A stretch of DNA of 64,000 nt from Bacillota bacterium (GCA_023393095.1 JAEWMT010000101.1:18973-82972); one strand, 5' to 3'; positions 1 to 9,040 are shown, counted from the stretch's first letter. Notes: generated by a model not told the origin, from the letters alone. Translations and numbers: made by a program.

Positions 1-1
1 A

Positions 2-469
2 GAGAATCCTGTGATGAGATGTTCTGATGATGGCGAACCCAGTAAAACAGCTGGAAGACCGATCCTAGATGTTTTACTTGCTCATGAGCTTACGGATCTC
101 GTTGTTGTTGTCACTAGGTATTTTGGCGGAACCCTTCTAGGAACCGGTGGTCTAGTGAAAGCCTATCAGTCAGCTACAATTGAAGGTCTAAATCGAAGTA
201 TTATTATCACGAAAGAGCTAGGAATTAGCCTTCAGATTACAACTGATTATAATTTTATTGGAAAGATACAGTATTATATCGCGCAGGAACTGATTACTCA
301 GCTATCCTCCGAATTTACGGAGAATGTAGTGCTTACCGTTCTGATTCCTCCAAGTAAAAAAGATCAATTTATAAAAAAAATAGCCGAACTGACAAATGGT
401 TCGGCTACTTTAGAGCTTTCAGGGCAGGTATACTTCACCAAATTGAATGGTGAAGTACACCTCTTTTAA
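2..469 (+). CDS. YigZ/IMPACT (UPF0029) family protein, 5'-truncated by window
   Basis: The reading frame is open from base 2, so the gene starts outside the window; the GTG at 11 is inside the gene and not its start. The visible part begins in the conserved DDGEPSKTAGRPIL motif and the following VTRYFGGTLLGTGGL stretch, both diagnostic of the YigZ/YvyE/IMPACT fold. The C-terminal half (about residues 70-155) matches the DUF1949-type domain that usually follows. Biochemical function in bacteria is not settled; the eukaryotic relative IMPACT acts in translation control. It is followed after 5 bases by the convergent DUF6514 gene, with no clear terminator between them. Confidence 0.9.
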   Translation, partial: ENPVMRCSDDGEPSKTAGRPILDVLLAHELTDLVVVVTRYFGGTLLGTGGLVKAYQSATIEGLNRSIIITKELGISLQITTDYNFIGKIQYYIAQELITQLSSEFTENVVLTVLIPPSKKDQFIKKIAELTNGSATLELSGQVYFTKLNGEVHLF

Positions 470-474
470 CAGTC

Positions 475-756
475 TTAACAGCCCTGAGCTACAAGTTCAT
501 CCACAATTTCGACCATAGAAATTGGTGTGACCTCGAATTGGCAAAGCTTTTTGATGATTGTTACAGCATCCTCCCTAGAAGCAGAAACCCCAGTAATTTC
601 TTCTGTTTCTACTAATTCATTCAGAAACTTGGTTATCATAACACCATAATATGGTGTCTGATCAGCCTCTGAAATCCTTTCTGTAAGACAGTAATCCAGT
701 TTCATGACCCTATCATCTTCCAGCATTACCTCATTACTAAATAGTACCTGTTTCAT
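475..756 (-). CDS. DUF6514 family small protein
   Basis: This 93-residue protein has a YYGVMITKF core and a C-terminal segment in which SREDAVTIIKKL and VTPISMVEIVDEL are recognisable; I assign it to the DUF6514 family of short clostridial proteins of unknown role, from memory of the family pattern. The frame stays open upstream to 939, but the ATG at 756 is preceded by GGGGGTT at good spacing and matches the family start, so the 61 extra residues are probably not translated. It contains no membrane segment and no signal peptide. It is convergent with the YigZ-type gene and divergent from the penicillin-binding protein gene, so operon context gives no functional hint. Confidence 0.7.
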   Translation of the reverse strand: MKQVLFSNEVMLEDDRVMKLDYCLTERISEADQTPYYGVMITKFLNELVETEEITGVSASREDAVTIIKKLCQFEVTPISMVEIVDELVAQGC

Positions 757-1339
757 ATTACAACCCCCAATACAATATGTAATAACAGAAAATAACTGAC
801 AAATTTCATTATACACAGTCAATTCATATATATAAAGTGAAATATAACGCATCATTTTATCGTGTTCGTTATATTTCGACAGAAGTTCACGTATCGTGTA
901 ATTGTTTTTGAGTTTTGGTAAATTAATATGCATTTTCATGGGTATATATGTGATTTATTTGATAATTATTACATTGAATATCGCAAAAAGATTAACTTAC
1001 CACAATTTGGATATGCTTTAATATGAAGAAACTGTCCAATGCTGTTGTAAAAGTGCATTCAGCTTGATTATTTTTCTAGAAATATCACCCATTTTACATA
1101 TAAATATTTAACTTTATTTCCTATCAAAAATATGTTAAAATGTACGCGGTAAGCAAAGAACGAAGATTATAAACTATCCCATATATTTATGCTTTAAGAA
1201 GCATTGTAATCTTTATCTCTCCGTCTCGCGATAACAAGAGAAGCTCGATTGTAGCGAGAATGATAGATGAATAATGAAGCTTTGCTATTGGATTATGTAG
1301 TATATCTCTTTCGCTATGTATTTGTAACTGGAGGTAATC
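757..1339. other. Intergenic leader region upstream of the penicillin-binding protein
   Basis: About 580 bases without a convincing gene. The last 190 bases can fold: AAGATTA near 1163 can pair with TAATCTT near 1210 around an inner ATGCTTTAAGAAGCAT hairpin, and TCTCGC (about 1227) can pair with GCGAGA (about 1256). No consensus of a known riboswitch, T-box or RNA gene was recognised. It may be a structured 5' leader of the downstream gene. Confidence 0.35.
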
Positions 1340-4042
1340 ATGGATTACAGTAAAAAGGGAATCGAAAATAAACAGAATATTATAAAGTCTAATTCAAAAC
1401 GAGTGATATCAAAGCTTAGAATTACTATATTTCGTCTCTGTATTTTATGCTTTGTTTCTCTTATTATTGTCGGATCATTTGCTGGTATTGGTTTAATCAA
1501 AGGACTGATTGACAGTGCTCCGGATATTAAGCAAATCAATGTAGTTCCGCAAGGCTTTACAACTACCGTATATGATAAAGAAGGTAATGTAATAGAAAAT
1601 CTGAAAGAAGCCAATTCCAACCGTACCTTTGTTGAACTGAAGGCTCTTCCCAATTATGTAAAATACGCATTTGTCAGTATAGAGGACGAGCGATTTTACG
1701 AACATAATGGTATTGATATCCGAGGAATCTTAAGAGCAGCTGTCCACGGCATTACATCGTTTAATTTTGATGAAGGTGCTAGTACCATTACTCAGCAGCT
1801 TCTGAAAAATCAGGTGTTTGACGGTGGTAGTGAACCAACTCTGATCGAACGTGTTGAACGAAAGATACAGGAACAATATCTCGCAGTTCAATTGGAAAAC
1901 ATATTGGATAAGGATACTATACTGGAATACTATATCAATACAATTAATCTGGGGTCAGGTACTTTGGGCATACAGACAGCAGCAAAGCGGTATTTTGATA
2001 AAGATGCCAAGGATTTGACTTTATCAGAAGCAGCAACAATTGCAGCAATTACACAGCGGCCTGTTTATCTGAATCCCATTAAATATCCTGAGAATAATAA
2101 GGAACGCCGCGATGAAATCCTGCAAAAAATGCTGCAGCAGAATCATTGCAGCCAAGAAGAATATGACGATGCTATGGCGGATGACGTTTATACCAGAATC
2201 AAGTCTATTGATGAAAAGAAGGTTGATACTTCCGTTTATAGCTATTTTGTAGATGAATTAATTGATCAGGTAATGAATGATCTTCAGAAAAAATGTGGTT
2301 ATACACAGGCGCAGGCATCCAACTTAATTTTTAGTGGTGGCTTAAGTATCTATACAACTCAGGATCCAGTTATACAAAAGATATGTAACAATGTATATTC
2401 TGATAAAGCAAACTTCCCTAAGATTGGTATCTCCTATTGGGAATTGACCTACGCACTATCAATACAAAAAGCCGATGGAAGCACCGTACATTATCATCAA
2501 AATGATATATTGGACTATTATAAAAATTATAACGATCCTAAAAACTTATATGTAGATAAAGACGGCAGCAAATTCTCTTTGTTATTCCTGGATAAGAAGG
2601 ACATGAATAAAAAAATTAAAGCCTTCAAAAAATCCAAGGTGAAGGATGGGGACACTGTACTAGCTGAAACTATCGATATGATCATTCAACCCCAGTCATC
2701 CTTTGTTGTTATGGATCAAGGCAACGGACAGGTGCAGGCTATTATTGGCGGTCGAGGGGAAAAGTCACGTAGTAGAACCTTGAACCGTGTCGATAGACCA
2801 CGTCAACCGGGTTCCACCTTTAAAATCCTATCCACCTATTTACCCGCCTTAGATACTTCCGGTTTTACTCTGGCAAGTGTTCAGGATGATGCAGGACCGT
2901 ATTACTATCCCGGTACCAAAACTGAGGTTAATAACTGGACCGGCTCAAGAAATTATAAAGGTTTAACCACCTTACGACAAGGTATTTACGATTCGATGAA
3001 TATTGTAACCGTAAAAACCATGGTCGATGTTACGCCCCAGTTAGGTTATGATTATCTGTTAAAGCTTGGATTTACTACTCTCATCGATTCACGCAAGGAA
3101 AAGAACGGTAAAGTAGTTTCTGATATAAATCCTCCTCTTGCGCTGGGTGGTCTAACCGTTGGTGTTAGTAATCTCGAATTAACTGCAGCTTATGCATCAA
3201 TTGCAAATGATGGCGTTTATACGCAACCAACTTTTTATACAAAAATACTGGATCGTAACGGCAAGGTATTAATTAATAATAAGCCAAAAAAAGTTCAGGT
3301 TATGAAAGAATCAACCGCATGGCTGCTCACAAGTGCCATGGAGGATGTTGTTAATAAGGGAACCGGTACAAGCCTGAGATTTACTGATATTAATATGCCT
3401 GTTGCGGGTAAGACAGGTTCTACCTCCAACTACTATGATTTATGGTTTTCCGGATATACTCCTTATTATACTGCCAGCGTCTGGTCCGGTTTCGACAATA
3501 ATAGGACACAGGTTGATACATTATTTGCAAAGAGAATATGGAAGAAAATTATGGAACAGATTCATATAAAGAAGAAATTGGATACAAAAACCTTTACTAG
3601 GCCGGATTCCGTAGTACCTGTTTCGATCTGTACAAAATCAGGAAAACTAGCCGTGAAAGGCTTATGTGATAAATATGAAGGCGGTAACTGCATTCGAACT
3701 GAGTATTTTGCTAAAGGCACGGAGCCAACCCAATATTGCGATGTACATGTTAAAGTCAACATATGTACCCAATCAAAAAAACTTGCCACAGACAACTGCC
3801 CACTCAGTGATATCAAGGAAATTGTACTGTTAAATAAGAAAGAAACCTCCAGAACCGCAGATACCCCATATTTACTTCCCAAGAAACCATGTAATATTCA
3901 TAAAGGCGGCATTCCTAACAGCAATACTTCTCAACCTCAGGACAGCCTCCCTGAAAACGATATACAAAACCCCAATCCAGAGACGAATGACCCAGAAAAT
4001 AGTGAATTAGAAGATGCCATTCAAAATCTAATTCATCCATAA
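1340..4042 (+). CDS. Class A penicillin-binding protein (transglycosylase/transpeptidase)
   Basis: The bifunctional enzyme polymerises glycan strands from lipid II and cross-links peptides at the outer membrane face. A short cytoplasmic tail is followed by one membrane anchor (about residues 25-55). The GT51 glycosyltransferase domain (about 75-255) shows EDERFYEHNGID and GASTITQQLLKNQ. The transpeptidase domain shows the active-site SxxK as GSTFK (Ser near 491), SMN near 553 and the KTGS motif near 690. A Cys-containing segment and a Pro/Asn/Glu-rich tail end the 900-residue protein, typical of clostridial PBP1a-like enzymes. The start has GGAGG eight bases upstream of ATG. It appears monocistronic, with a perfect hairpin downstream. 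Which PBP1 paralogue this is cannot be decided here. Confidence 0.95.
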   Translation: MDYSKKGIENKQNIIKSNSKRVISKLRITIFRLCILCFVSLIIVGSFAGIGLIKGLIDSAPDIKQINVVPQGFTTTVYDKEGNVIENLKEANSNRTFVELKALPNYVKYAFVSIEDERFYEHNGIDIRGILRAAVHGITSFNFDEGASTITQQLLKNQVFDGGSEPTLIERVERKIQEQYLAVQLENILDKDTILEYYINTINLGSGTLGIQTAAKRYFDKDAKDLTLSEAATIAAITQRPVYLNPIKYPENNKERRDEILQKMLQQNHCSQEEYDDAMADDVYTRIKSIDEKKVDTSVYSYFVDELIDQVMNDLQKKCGYTQAQASNLIFSGGLSIYTTQDPVIQKICNNVYSDKANFPKIGISYWELTYALSIQKADGSTVHYHQNDILDYYKNYNDPKNLYVDKDGSKFSLLFLDKKDMNKKIKAFKKSKVKDGDTVLAETIDMIIQPQSSFVVMDQGNGQVQAIIGGRGEKSRSRTLNRVDRPRQPGSTFKILSTYLPALDTSGFTLASVQDDAGPYYYPGTKTEVNNWTGSRNYKGLTTLRQGIYDSMNIVTVKTMVDVTPQLGYDYLLKLGFTTLIDSRKEKNGKVVSDINPPLALGGLTVGVSNLELTAAYASIANDGVYTQPTFYTKILDRNGKVLINNKPKKVQVMKESTAWLLTSAMEDVVNKGTGTSLRFTDINMPVAGKTGSTSNYYDLWFSGYTPYYTASVWSGFDNNRTQVDTLFAKRIWKKIMEQIHIKKKLDTKTFTRPDSVVPVSICTKSGKLAVKGLCDKYEGGNCIRTEYFAKGTEPTQYCDVHVKVNICTQSKKLATDNCPLSDIKEIVLLNKKETSRTADTPYLLPKKPCNIHKGGIPNSNTSQPQDSLPENDIQNPNPETNDPENSELEDAIQNLIHP

Positions 4043-4085
4043 AAATTACCATTCTATAAAACAAAAAATATTCTGCTCACATACT

Positions 4086-4128
4086 CCCCAAGCGGGAAGG
4101 AAGTATCCTACTTCCTTCCCGCTTGGGG
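4086..4128. terminator. Perfect 20-bp stem hairpin, probable terminator
   Basis: Two exactly complementary 20-base arms (CCCCAAGCGGGAAGGAAGTA and its complement) enclose a 3-base loop 43 bases after the penicillin-binding protein stop. A T-run is weak on the + side, so efficiency is uncertain, but it sits between convergent genes where a shared terminator is expected. Confidence 0.65.
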
Positions 4129-4244
4129 CATAAAAAGCTAATCCTTAACGAAACGCTTTTTATAACATAGTACTCATTTTCTTAAAATAAGAATTTTAAT
4201 CAAATTATATAATCTATAAGCGTCCCCCGCCCAAACTAAGCCCA

Positions 4245-4484
4245 GGAACCGTACACAACATAAAACAAGTCAGGAATATGAGTTATGCACAGAGGGTGCT
4301 AGTCAAATGTTTTCTGTTATGTAAGATATCTGCTGCCTGTTTGTTTGAAACAGAAAGACATGCTTTTTAATGTCTTATCTGTTACAAACAAACAGGCAGT
4401 GGATGTCTTGCATCCTGAAAACATGACTAGCACCCTCTGTGCATATCTCACATTCCTGACCTTCACAACGTAAATCCCGGTTCC
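4245..4484. repeat. Long imperfect palindrome, family D copy 1
   Basis: A 240-bp palindrome. Strong arms run from GTCAGGAAT at 4269 to ATTCCTGAC ending 4460, with weaker outer arms (GGAACCG at 4245, CGGTTCC near 4478). The centre carries a second stem with CTGCCTGTTTGTTTG against CAAACAAACAGGCAG. It ends about ten bases from the spoVAE stop codon. It encodes no plausible protein. The layout (long arms, inner hairpin) matches the element at 46630-46826 although the sequence differs. Confidence 0.7.
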
Positions 4485-4494
4485 GTCCCCACAT

Positions 4495-4881
4495 TCACGA
4501 CTTCATTTTAGAGTTAAAGAACCAAGAAGCAATATAACTCAGAACCAGCGCTGCCGAAATTCCAACTGCCGAAGCAGTAAAACCGCCCATAAAAATACCG
4601 ATAAAACCATCCTTATCTACCGCTTTCTTAACGCCCTTAAAGAGCAGATTGCCAAAGCCTGTTAAAGGAACGCCTGCACCTGCTCCTGCCCATTTCGCAA
4701 ACGGTTCATATATCCCCAATGCTCCAAGTACAGCACCTAAGCAAACCAGTATTACCATGACTCTTCCGGGTAACAGCTTCGTTTTATCCAGTAATATTTG
4801 GACAATAGCGCATATGGCACCACCGATTAAAAACGCCTTTAAATATTCCATCCTATCTACAGCTTCTACTAATAGAAGCAT
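4495..4881 (-). CDS. spoVAE: Stage V sporulation protein AE
   Basis: A small polytopic membrane protein of the SpoVA channel, which moves dipicolinic acid and calcium into the developing spore and out at germination. Family features seen are FLIGGAICAIVQILLDKTKL at the N-terminus, GAGAGVPLTGFGN in the middle and a Gly/Ala-rich last helix. SpoVAE proteins are about 115-120 residues, which fits the ATG at 4851 (MEYLKAFL). The ATG at 4881 has AAAGGAGG but only one base of spacing, so the exact start is uncertain. It is the last gene of spoVAC-VAD-VAE, 65 bases after spoVAD, and transcription would be expected from a forespore promoter. Confidence 0.92.
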   Translation of the reverse strand: MLLLVEAVDRMEYLKAFLIGGAICAIVQILLDKTKLLPGRVMVILVCLGAVLGALGIYEPFAKWAGAGAGVPLTGFGNLLFKGVKKAVDKDGFIGIFMGGFTASAVGISAALVLSYIASWFFNSKMKS

Positions 4882-4946
4882 TCCTCCTTTCGCTTTATTG
4901 AAAGCTATGTCTTATTCACTGATATGTTACAGTTAGGCTAAACAAT

Positions 4947-6002
4947 TTATTCTGCTTCCACAATAACCGCATGTGCGATACCTGGCACTGTCTTTCCTTC
5001 ATTAAAGCTTACTTGGGATAATAATGCTCCTGTTGGAATAAACAATATTCTTTTCCATTCTTTATTCTTAAGCTTCTTTAGGATATAACCGGTAAAGATA
5101 ATGGCAGAACACCCGCAGCCACTTCCTCCGGCATGGGTATCCTGGCTGTCCTTATCAAAAATCTCAATACCGCAATCCATATGATTCGTGCTAATATCAT
5201 AATTCTTTTCTTTCAGCATATCTACAAGAATATTCTTACCGACATATCCCAAGTCTCCCGTGATGATTTTATCATAATAATCGGGTCTTACACCCAGATC
5301 TTCAAAATTCTGTTTTATTGTTTCATAAGCTGCAGGTGCCATAGCCGCACCCATATTCATAGAATCTTTGATACCATAATCAACAATTTTCCCAGTCGTA
5401 ATGCCTTTAATTACAACCGGAGACTTATCCTGTTTTGCTTGACTGCTGTTACGATCGGCAATAATAACCGCCCCGCTTCCCGTAACCGTCCAAGAGGCAG
5501 AATAAGGCCTCTGATTACCATAATCAAGTGGAAATCTGAATTGCTTTTCTGCACCCGCAAAATGGCTTGAGGTCAAAGCTAGAATCTTTTCAGCATACCC
5601 TCCGTCTACAAGAATTGATCCCACCGACATGGCCTCACCCATGGTGGAACATGCCCCATAAATTCCAAAGGTCGGTATCTCAAGTTCTGCAATACCAAAG
5701 GAAGTTGCAATTAACTGACCCAGCAAATCACCACCAACCAGATATCGGATATCCGAGTTTTTTAGACCTGCTTTCTCAAGGGCTTTTAATGCTGCCTGCT
5801 TTATCAGCTCACTTTCAGCTTCTTCCCAGCTTTCTTTTCCCAGAAGAGGATCCTGATGGATGACATCAAAATTTGAACCCATCGGCCCTTCCCCTTCTTT
5901 TTTGCCGGCTATTGAAGAAGCTGCTATGATATACGGAGGATTCTGAAACAAAACACTTTGTTTCCCTACCATTTTTGATTTTGCTGTTACATTTTCCGCC
6001 AT
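4947..6002 (-). CDS. spoVAD: Stage V sporulation protein AD
   Basis: A thiolase-fold protein of the inner spore membrane that binds dipicolinic acid during uptake. The 351-residue length and motifs GKQSVLFQNPPYI, YGACSTMGEAMS and HAGGSGCGCSA are those of SpoVAD. It has no signal peptide or membrane helix, as expected. The start ATG is preceded by AGGAG eight bases away. It lies between spoVAC (34 bases upstream) and spoVAE (65 bases downstream), the conserved clostridial three-gene spoVA arrangement, lacking spoVAA, VAB and VAF. Confidence 0.96.
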   Translation of the reverse strand: MAENVTAKSKMVGKQSVLFQNPPYIIAASSIAGKKEGEGPMGSNFDVIHQDPLLGKESWEEAESELIKQAALKALEKAGLKNSDIRYLVGGDLLGQLIATSFGIAELEIPTFGIYGACSTMGEAMSVGSILVDGGYAEKILALTSSHFAGAEKQFRFPLDYGNQRPYSASWTVTGSGAVIIADRNSSQAKQDKSPVVIKGITTGKIVDYGIKDSMNMGAAMAPAAYETIKQNFEDLGVRPDYYDKIITGDLGYVGKNILVDMLKEKNYDISTNHMDCGIEIFDKDSQDTHAGGSGCGCSAIIFTGYILKKLKNKEWKRILFIPTGALLSQVSFNEGKTVPGIAHAVIVEAE

Positions 6003-6036
6003 GACTTATACTCCTTATTTACCTTTAAATTATCTG

Positions 6037-6540
6037 CTAAACTACATGAAAACATTTTAATAGATAGTAAATCAAACCCAATACCCAGGATGTAAATATA
6101 CCATACAAGATTACAGGTCCGGCAATCGTGAAAATCTTGCATCCGATTCCAAAAACCTGTCCTTCCTTCTTATACTCAATCGCAGGAGCAGCAACTGAAT
6201 TTGCAAATCCGGTAATCGGAACCAATGTTCCCGCACCTCCAAATTTCGCAAGCTTTTGATAGATGCCAAAACCAGTTAGCAGTATAGCCAAAAATACCAG
6301 GGTTACCGTATTATAGAGCTTCGCTGTTTCTCCATCGGCTCCTAGATATTTATAATAATTTATGAAAAATTGCCCAATGGTACATATGATTCCTCCTATA
6401 AGAAAAGCTTTTACTATATTTAGATAAATATTGTTTTTGGGCGTTACTTCTTTAACATATTGATCATATTTTTGATTTCTGGTGGTTTTATCAGGCTCCT
6501 TTAAAACATTTGAAACGGATTCTTTCTTCTGATTACCCAT
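6037..6540 (-). CDS. spoVAC: Stage V sporulation protein AC
   Basis: A membrane component of the SpoVA dipicolinate channel; in Bacillus SpoVAC acts as a mechanosensitive channel. A polar N-terminal segment (about 40 residues) precedes several hydrophobic helices, with FLIGGIICTIGQFFINYY and GAGTLVPITGFANS typical of the family. I start the gene at MGNQKK (6540), where GGAGG lies five bases upstream; the longer frame to 6552 would put its ATG on the ribosome binding site itself. It heads the spoVAC-VAD-VAE set; a small membrane protein gene lies 71 bases upstream. Confidence 0.95.
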   Translation of the reverse strand: MGNQKKESVSNVLKEPDKTTRNQKYDQYVKEVTPKNNIYLNIVKAFLIGGIICTIGQFFINYYKYLGADGETAKLYNTVTLVFLAILLTGFGIYQKLAKFGGAGTLVPITGFANSVAAPAIEYKKEGQVFGIGCKIFTIAGPVILYGIFTSWVLGLIYYLLKCFHVV

Positions 6541-6611
6541 ATATACCTCCATTATAAAAACCTTATTTCTAAGACATTTTTCTTAATTTAATTATTTCAA
6601 GCATTAGCTTA

Positions 6612-6773
6612 TCAAGCTGCATTTTCGAAATTCAGAATATGATAACCTGCTTTCACCAAAGTTCCGTCATATTTCACGGGCTTCTTGCCAAAATAGCTGA
6701 CACATAAAACAATTGCTACAGCAGCTAAAATAATTAACATAGCAATCCATAAAATTTTCTTTCTGACTGTCAT
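6612..6773 (-). CDS. Small single-pass membrane protein, unknown function
   Basis: A 53-residue protein starting MTVRKKILW, with one strongly hydrophobic helix (about residues 7-27) followed by GKKPVKYDGTLVKAGYHIL. The start at 6773 is preceded by GAAAGG at a slightly long spacing; the frame is open to 6806. I do not recognise the family. Its place between sigF and spoVAC, in the same direction, suggests forespore or sporulation expression, but that is inference. The two tandem family F repeats begin about 40 bases upstream, so it may share a promoter with spoVAC rather than with sigF. Confidence 0.55.
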   Translation of the reverse strand: MTVRKKILWIAMLIILAAVAIVLCVSYFGKKPVKYDGTLVKAGYHILNFENAA

Positions 6774-6810
6774 ACCAATACACGCCTTTCTATTTATATA
6801 AATCAAAGAT

Positions 6811-7064
6811 CATAGAATGTGCTACGCACATTTTCCACACCTCGCGATTACGAAGTAATATACTTTCTTTTTTGCAAGGTGCATATTCCTGTGTAGAGAA
6901 CTTTCTTATATCACAGGATATTATTTCCTATGAAAGAACAAAGAATGTGCGCGCACATTCTCCGCGCCCGAGCGGGTTACGTAGTAACATACTTCCTTAC
7001 CGCGAGGTGCGCATCCTGCACGGAGTGCTTTTATTTCATAGGACGCAGTTTCCTATGAAATAAA
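6811..7064. repeat. Two tandem copies of repeat family F (about 125 bp each)
   Basis: Copy 1 (about 6811-6938) and copy 2 (about 6940-7064) align along their whole length: both have an AGAATGTGC...GCACATT hairpin, a GTAGTAACATAC-like segment, AGGTGC(G/A)CAT, and end in TTTCCTATGAAA. They separate sigF and its terminator from the spoVA genes. A degraded third copy lies near 22175-22243. Confidence 0.75.
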
Positions 7065-7093
7065 AAAGCATCAGATTATGGTCTGATGCTTTT
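7062..7093 (-). terminator. Terminator after sigF
   Basis: GCATCAGA (7068) and TCTGATGC (ending 7089) form a stem with a 6-base loop, flanked by A-runs and T-runs, so it is a good intrinsic terminator in either direction. It ends the spoIIAA-spoIIAB-sigF transcript 79 bases after the sigF stop. Confidence 0.8.
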
Positions 7094-7171
7094 GCTTAGT
7101 GATATTATATGGAATACATTTTTTACTATACTGGTAATACTTGGTTTCCTGTTTTATAAAAATCATAAAAA

Positions 7172-7900
7172 TCAGGCACCTAATTTTTCTCTCATGATTT
7201 TTAATATTCTTTTTTCCATCCGCGATACTTGAACCTGTGAAATACCCAGTTCTTTTGCAATATCCGTCTGTGTTCTATCTTTAAAGTATCTAAGCCGGAT
7301 AATCTCCTGCTCCTTCTCATTGAGAGAAGCTATGATTTCCCTTAAGGCCAGCCTATCTACTAAATTTTCGCTCTCATCCTTGGTTTCTGCTATTTTATCA
7401 ATTAAGTATATTGGACTTCCATCTCCCTGATAGATCGTCTTATATAATGATTCAACTTCAGCACCGGTTTCCAATGCCATTACAACTTCATCTCTTGCCA
7501 GATTTAACTCGTTTTCTAATTCTTCAATGGTAGGTTCCCTGCCATAGATATTTCCATATCGTTCTCTGACGATTCTGATTTTCATTGCTGTCTCTTTCAA
7601 AGACCTGCTTACCTTTATCATACCGTCATCCCTTAAAAACCGTTTTATTTCACCTGTAATCATAGGTACCGCATAGGTGGAGAATTTCACCTCATAGCTC
7701 GAATCAAATTTATCAATTGCTTTGATTAAACCGATGCTTCCAATTTGAAATAAATCCTCCATCTCATGCCCCCTATTTGCAAACCTTCTAACAATACTCC
7801 ATACCAGGCCCACATTTTCGGAAACAACTAAATCCCTTGCTTCTTTATCGCCTTCCTTCGACAGTTTTATCAACTCAAGCGTATCCACATTCAAGCTCAC
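7172..7900 (-). CDS. sigF: RNA polymerase sigma factor SigF (forespore-specific)
   Basis: The first forespore-specific sigma factor of sporulation, held inactive by SpoIIAB until septation. Region 2 shows MEDLFQIGSIGLIKAIDKFD and FSTYAVPMITGEIKRFLRDD; region 4 shows an HTH, DIAKELGISQVQVSRMEK. The length of about 240 residues and the position directly behind spoIIAA-spoIIAB separate it from SigG. The frame begins with GTG at 7900, but GAAGGGA lies only one base from it; a TTG at 7894 has seven-base spacing and may be the real start. The gap to spoIIAB is 44 bases. It is followed by a strong terminator, so spoVA genes are probably transcribed separately. Confidence 0.96.
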   Translation of the reverse strand: MSLNVDTLELIKLSKEGDKEARDLVVSENVGLVWSIVRRFANRGHEMEDLFQIGSIGLIKAIDKFDSSYEVKFSTYAVPMITGEIKRFLRDDGMIKVSRSLKETAMKIRIVRERYGNIYGREPTIEELENELNLARDEVVMALETGAEVESLYKTIYQGDGSPIYLIDKIAETKDESENLVDRLALREIIASLNEKEQEIIRLRYFKDRTQTDIAKELGISQVQVSRMEKRILKIMREKLGA

Positions 7901-7944
7901 TTCCCTTCTTTTATGTACCAGTTTTGCTTCCCTTCTATATTGGA

Positions 7945-8418
7945 CTATATCACTTTTTGTGGGCTTTCCTGCTTATTCCATTTTACCTTTTCACATTTCA
8001 TGATTCTCTTTTTCATTTTTACCGTGGTGCCTTTCCCAATAGTCGATTCAACCTCCAGCTCATCCATAAATGCTTCCATAAAAGAAAAACCCATTCCGGA
8101 TCGTTCCAGCTCCGGCCTTGAAGTATAAAGAGGCTCCATTGCCTTCTCTATATTCAGAATACCGACACCTTCATCAGTAATTTCAACAATTAATTCATTA
8201 TCACAGATAATACAGCGCATTTTAATAACACCTTTCGTATCTGCATATCCGTGGATAATGGCATTCGTAACAGCTTCCGAAACTGCAGTTTTAATGTCTG
8301 CCAGCTCCTCAATTGTTGGATCAAGCTGTGCTGCGAATGCAGCTACTACAGTTCTAGCAAAGCTTTCATTCTGAGATTTGCTTTCAAACTCCATTAACAT
8401 TTCATTTTTATCAATCAT
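7945..8418 (-). CDS. spoIIAB: Anti-sigma F factor / serine kinase SpoIIAB
   Basis: A GHKL-fold serine kinase that binds SigF and phosphorylates SpoIIAA. Seen in order: [20 protein letters not shown], the N-box [11 protein letters not shown], the G1 box EITDEGVGI and the G2 box [11 protein letters not shown]. It is 157 residues against about 146 in Bacillus, with a Lys-rich tail making up the difference. Start is ATG at 8418; GGGG lies rather far (about 13 bases) upstream. It is the middle gene of the spoIIA operon. Confidence 0.96.
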   Translation of the reverse strand: MIDKNEMLMEFESKSQNESFARTVVAAFAAQLDPTIEELADIKTAVSEAVTNAIIHGYADTKGVIKMRCIICDNELIVEITDEGVGILNIEKAMEPLYTSRPELERSGMGFSFMEAFMDELEVESTIGKGTTVKMKKRIMKCEKVKWNKQESPQKVI

Positions 8419-8462
8419 TCCAATTTTAATCCCCTTTCCTTTTGTTTCGCTATGGAATTTCC

Positions 8463-8855
8463 CTATACTTTTTGTATCATCATCAAAGCTGTTTCAACCG
8501 TATCATATTTATCAATAATTTTATACAAACCGGATAATTTAAAAATTCGGTCTATTGCTGAACCAACATTAGCAACTGCTGTCTTCCCTCCGATAAATAT
8601 CACCTTTTTATATCTACCCATTACAACACCGATTCCTGCACTATCCATAAAACCGGCTCCTTCAAAATCAAATATAACATGCTTAATATTATTTCGGTCA
8701 ATAAGCTTGTCCGCTTTTTCCCGTATTCGAACTGCATTATGGTGATCTAATTCATCGTTAAGCCGGATTACCAAGCAGCGATCATAAATCTCATATATTG
8801 TTCCTCCATCCCCTTCCTTCGGTATATTTTTTCCCTGTCTCCTAACATCCTGCAT
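8463..8855 (-). CDS. spoIIAA: Anti-sigma F factor antagonist SpoIIAA
   Basis: A STAS-domain protein that, when dephosphorylated by SpoIIE, displaces SigF from SpoIIAB. The phosphorylated serine is in FMDSAGIG (Ser72 by the start used here). At 130 residues it is slightly longer than Bacillus SpoIIAA (about 117) because of a charged N-terminal extension ([14 protein letters not shown]). The ATG is preceded by AGGAGGG eight bases away, which supports the long form. It is the first gene of the operon; a possible Spo0A-like site lies about 80 bases upstream. Confidence 0.95.
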   Translation of the reverse strand: MQDVRRQGKNIPKEGDGGTIYEIYDRCLVIRLNDELDHHNAVRIREKADKLIDRNNIKHVIFDFEGAGFMDSAGIGVVMGRYKKVIFIGGKTAVANVGSAIDRIFKLSGLYKIIDKYDTVETALMMIQKV

Positions 8856-8908
8856 CTACATTTCCCTCCTAATGATCAGTTCTATCTGGCTTAGAGTATC
8901 ACTATTTT

Positions 8909-8938
8909 GACAAGCTAACCCATAAATTACTTGTCGTA
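8909..8938. promoter_or_regulatory. Possible Spo0A box and dyad upstream of spoIIA
   Basis: TTGTCGTA at 8931-8938 differs by one base from the Spo0A box core TTGTCGAA, and overlaps a dyad GACAAG (8909) ... CTTGTC (8930). spoIIA promoters are known Spo0A targets in spore formers, so position fits. The match is short and I could not identify a convincing SigH promoter beside it. Confidence 0.35.
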
Positions 8939-8945
8939 ATAAAAC

Positions 8946-9001
8946 GAAAAAAGACCTTTTATAGAATGGAAGAGATCCATTTCAATGAAACGTCTTTTTT
9001 C
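8946..9001 (-). terminator. Terminator after the TPR protein gene
   Basis: Outer arms GAAAAAAGAC (8946) and GTCTTTTTTC (8992) enclose an inner ATGGA-AGAGA-TCCAT hairpin. On the minus strand it lies 40 bases after the stop of the TPR gene and before the spoIIA promoter region. Confidence 0.7.
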
Positions 9002-9040
9002 AGATAATTTATCTTATGTTTTTATATTGTTAATCCTATG

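Noticed and set aside
940..1339. T-box or known riboswitch upstream of the penicillin-binding protein
   Set aside because: No AGGGTGGNACCGCG-like T-box element or other known consensus was found, only generic stems.
7837..8128. Plus-strand open frames over spoIIAB and the sigF start
   Set aside because: Antisense to clearly conserved sporulation genes.
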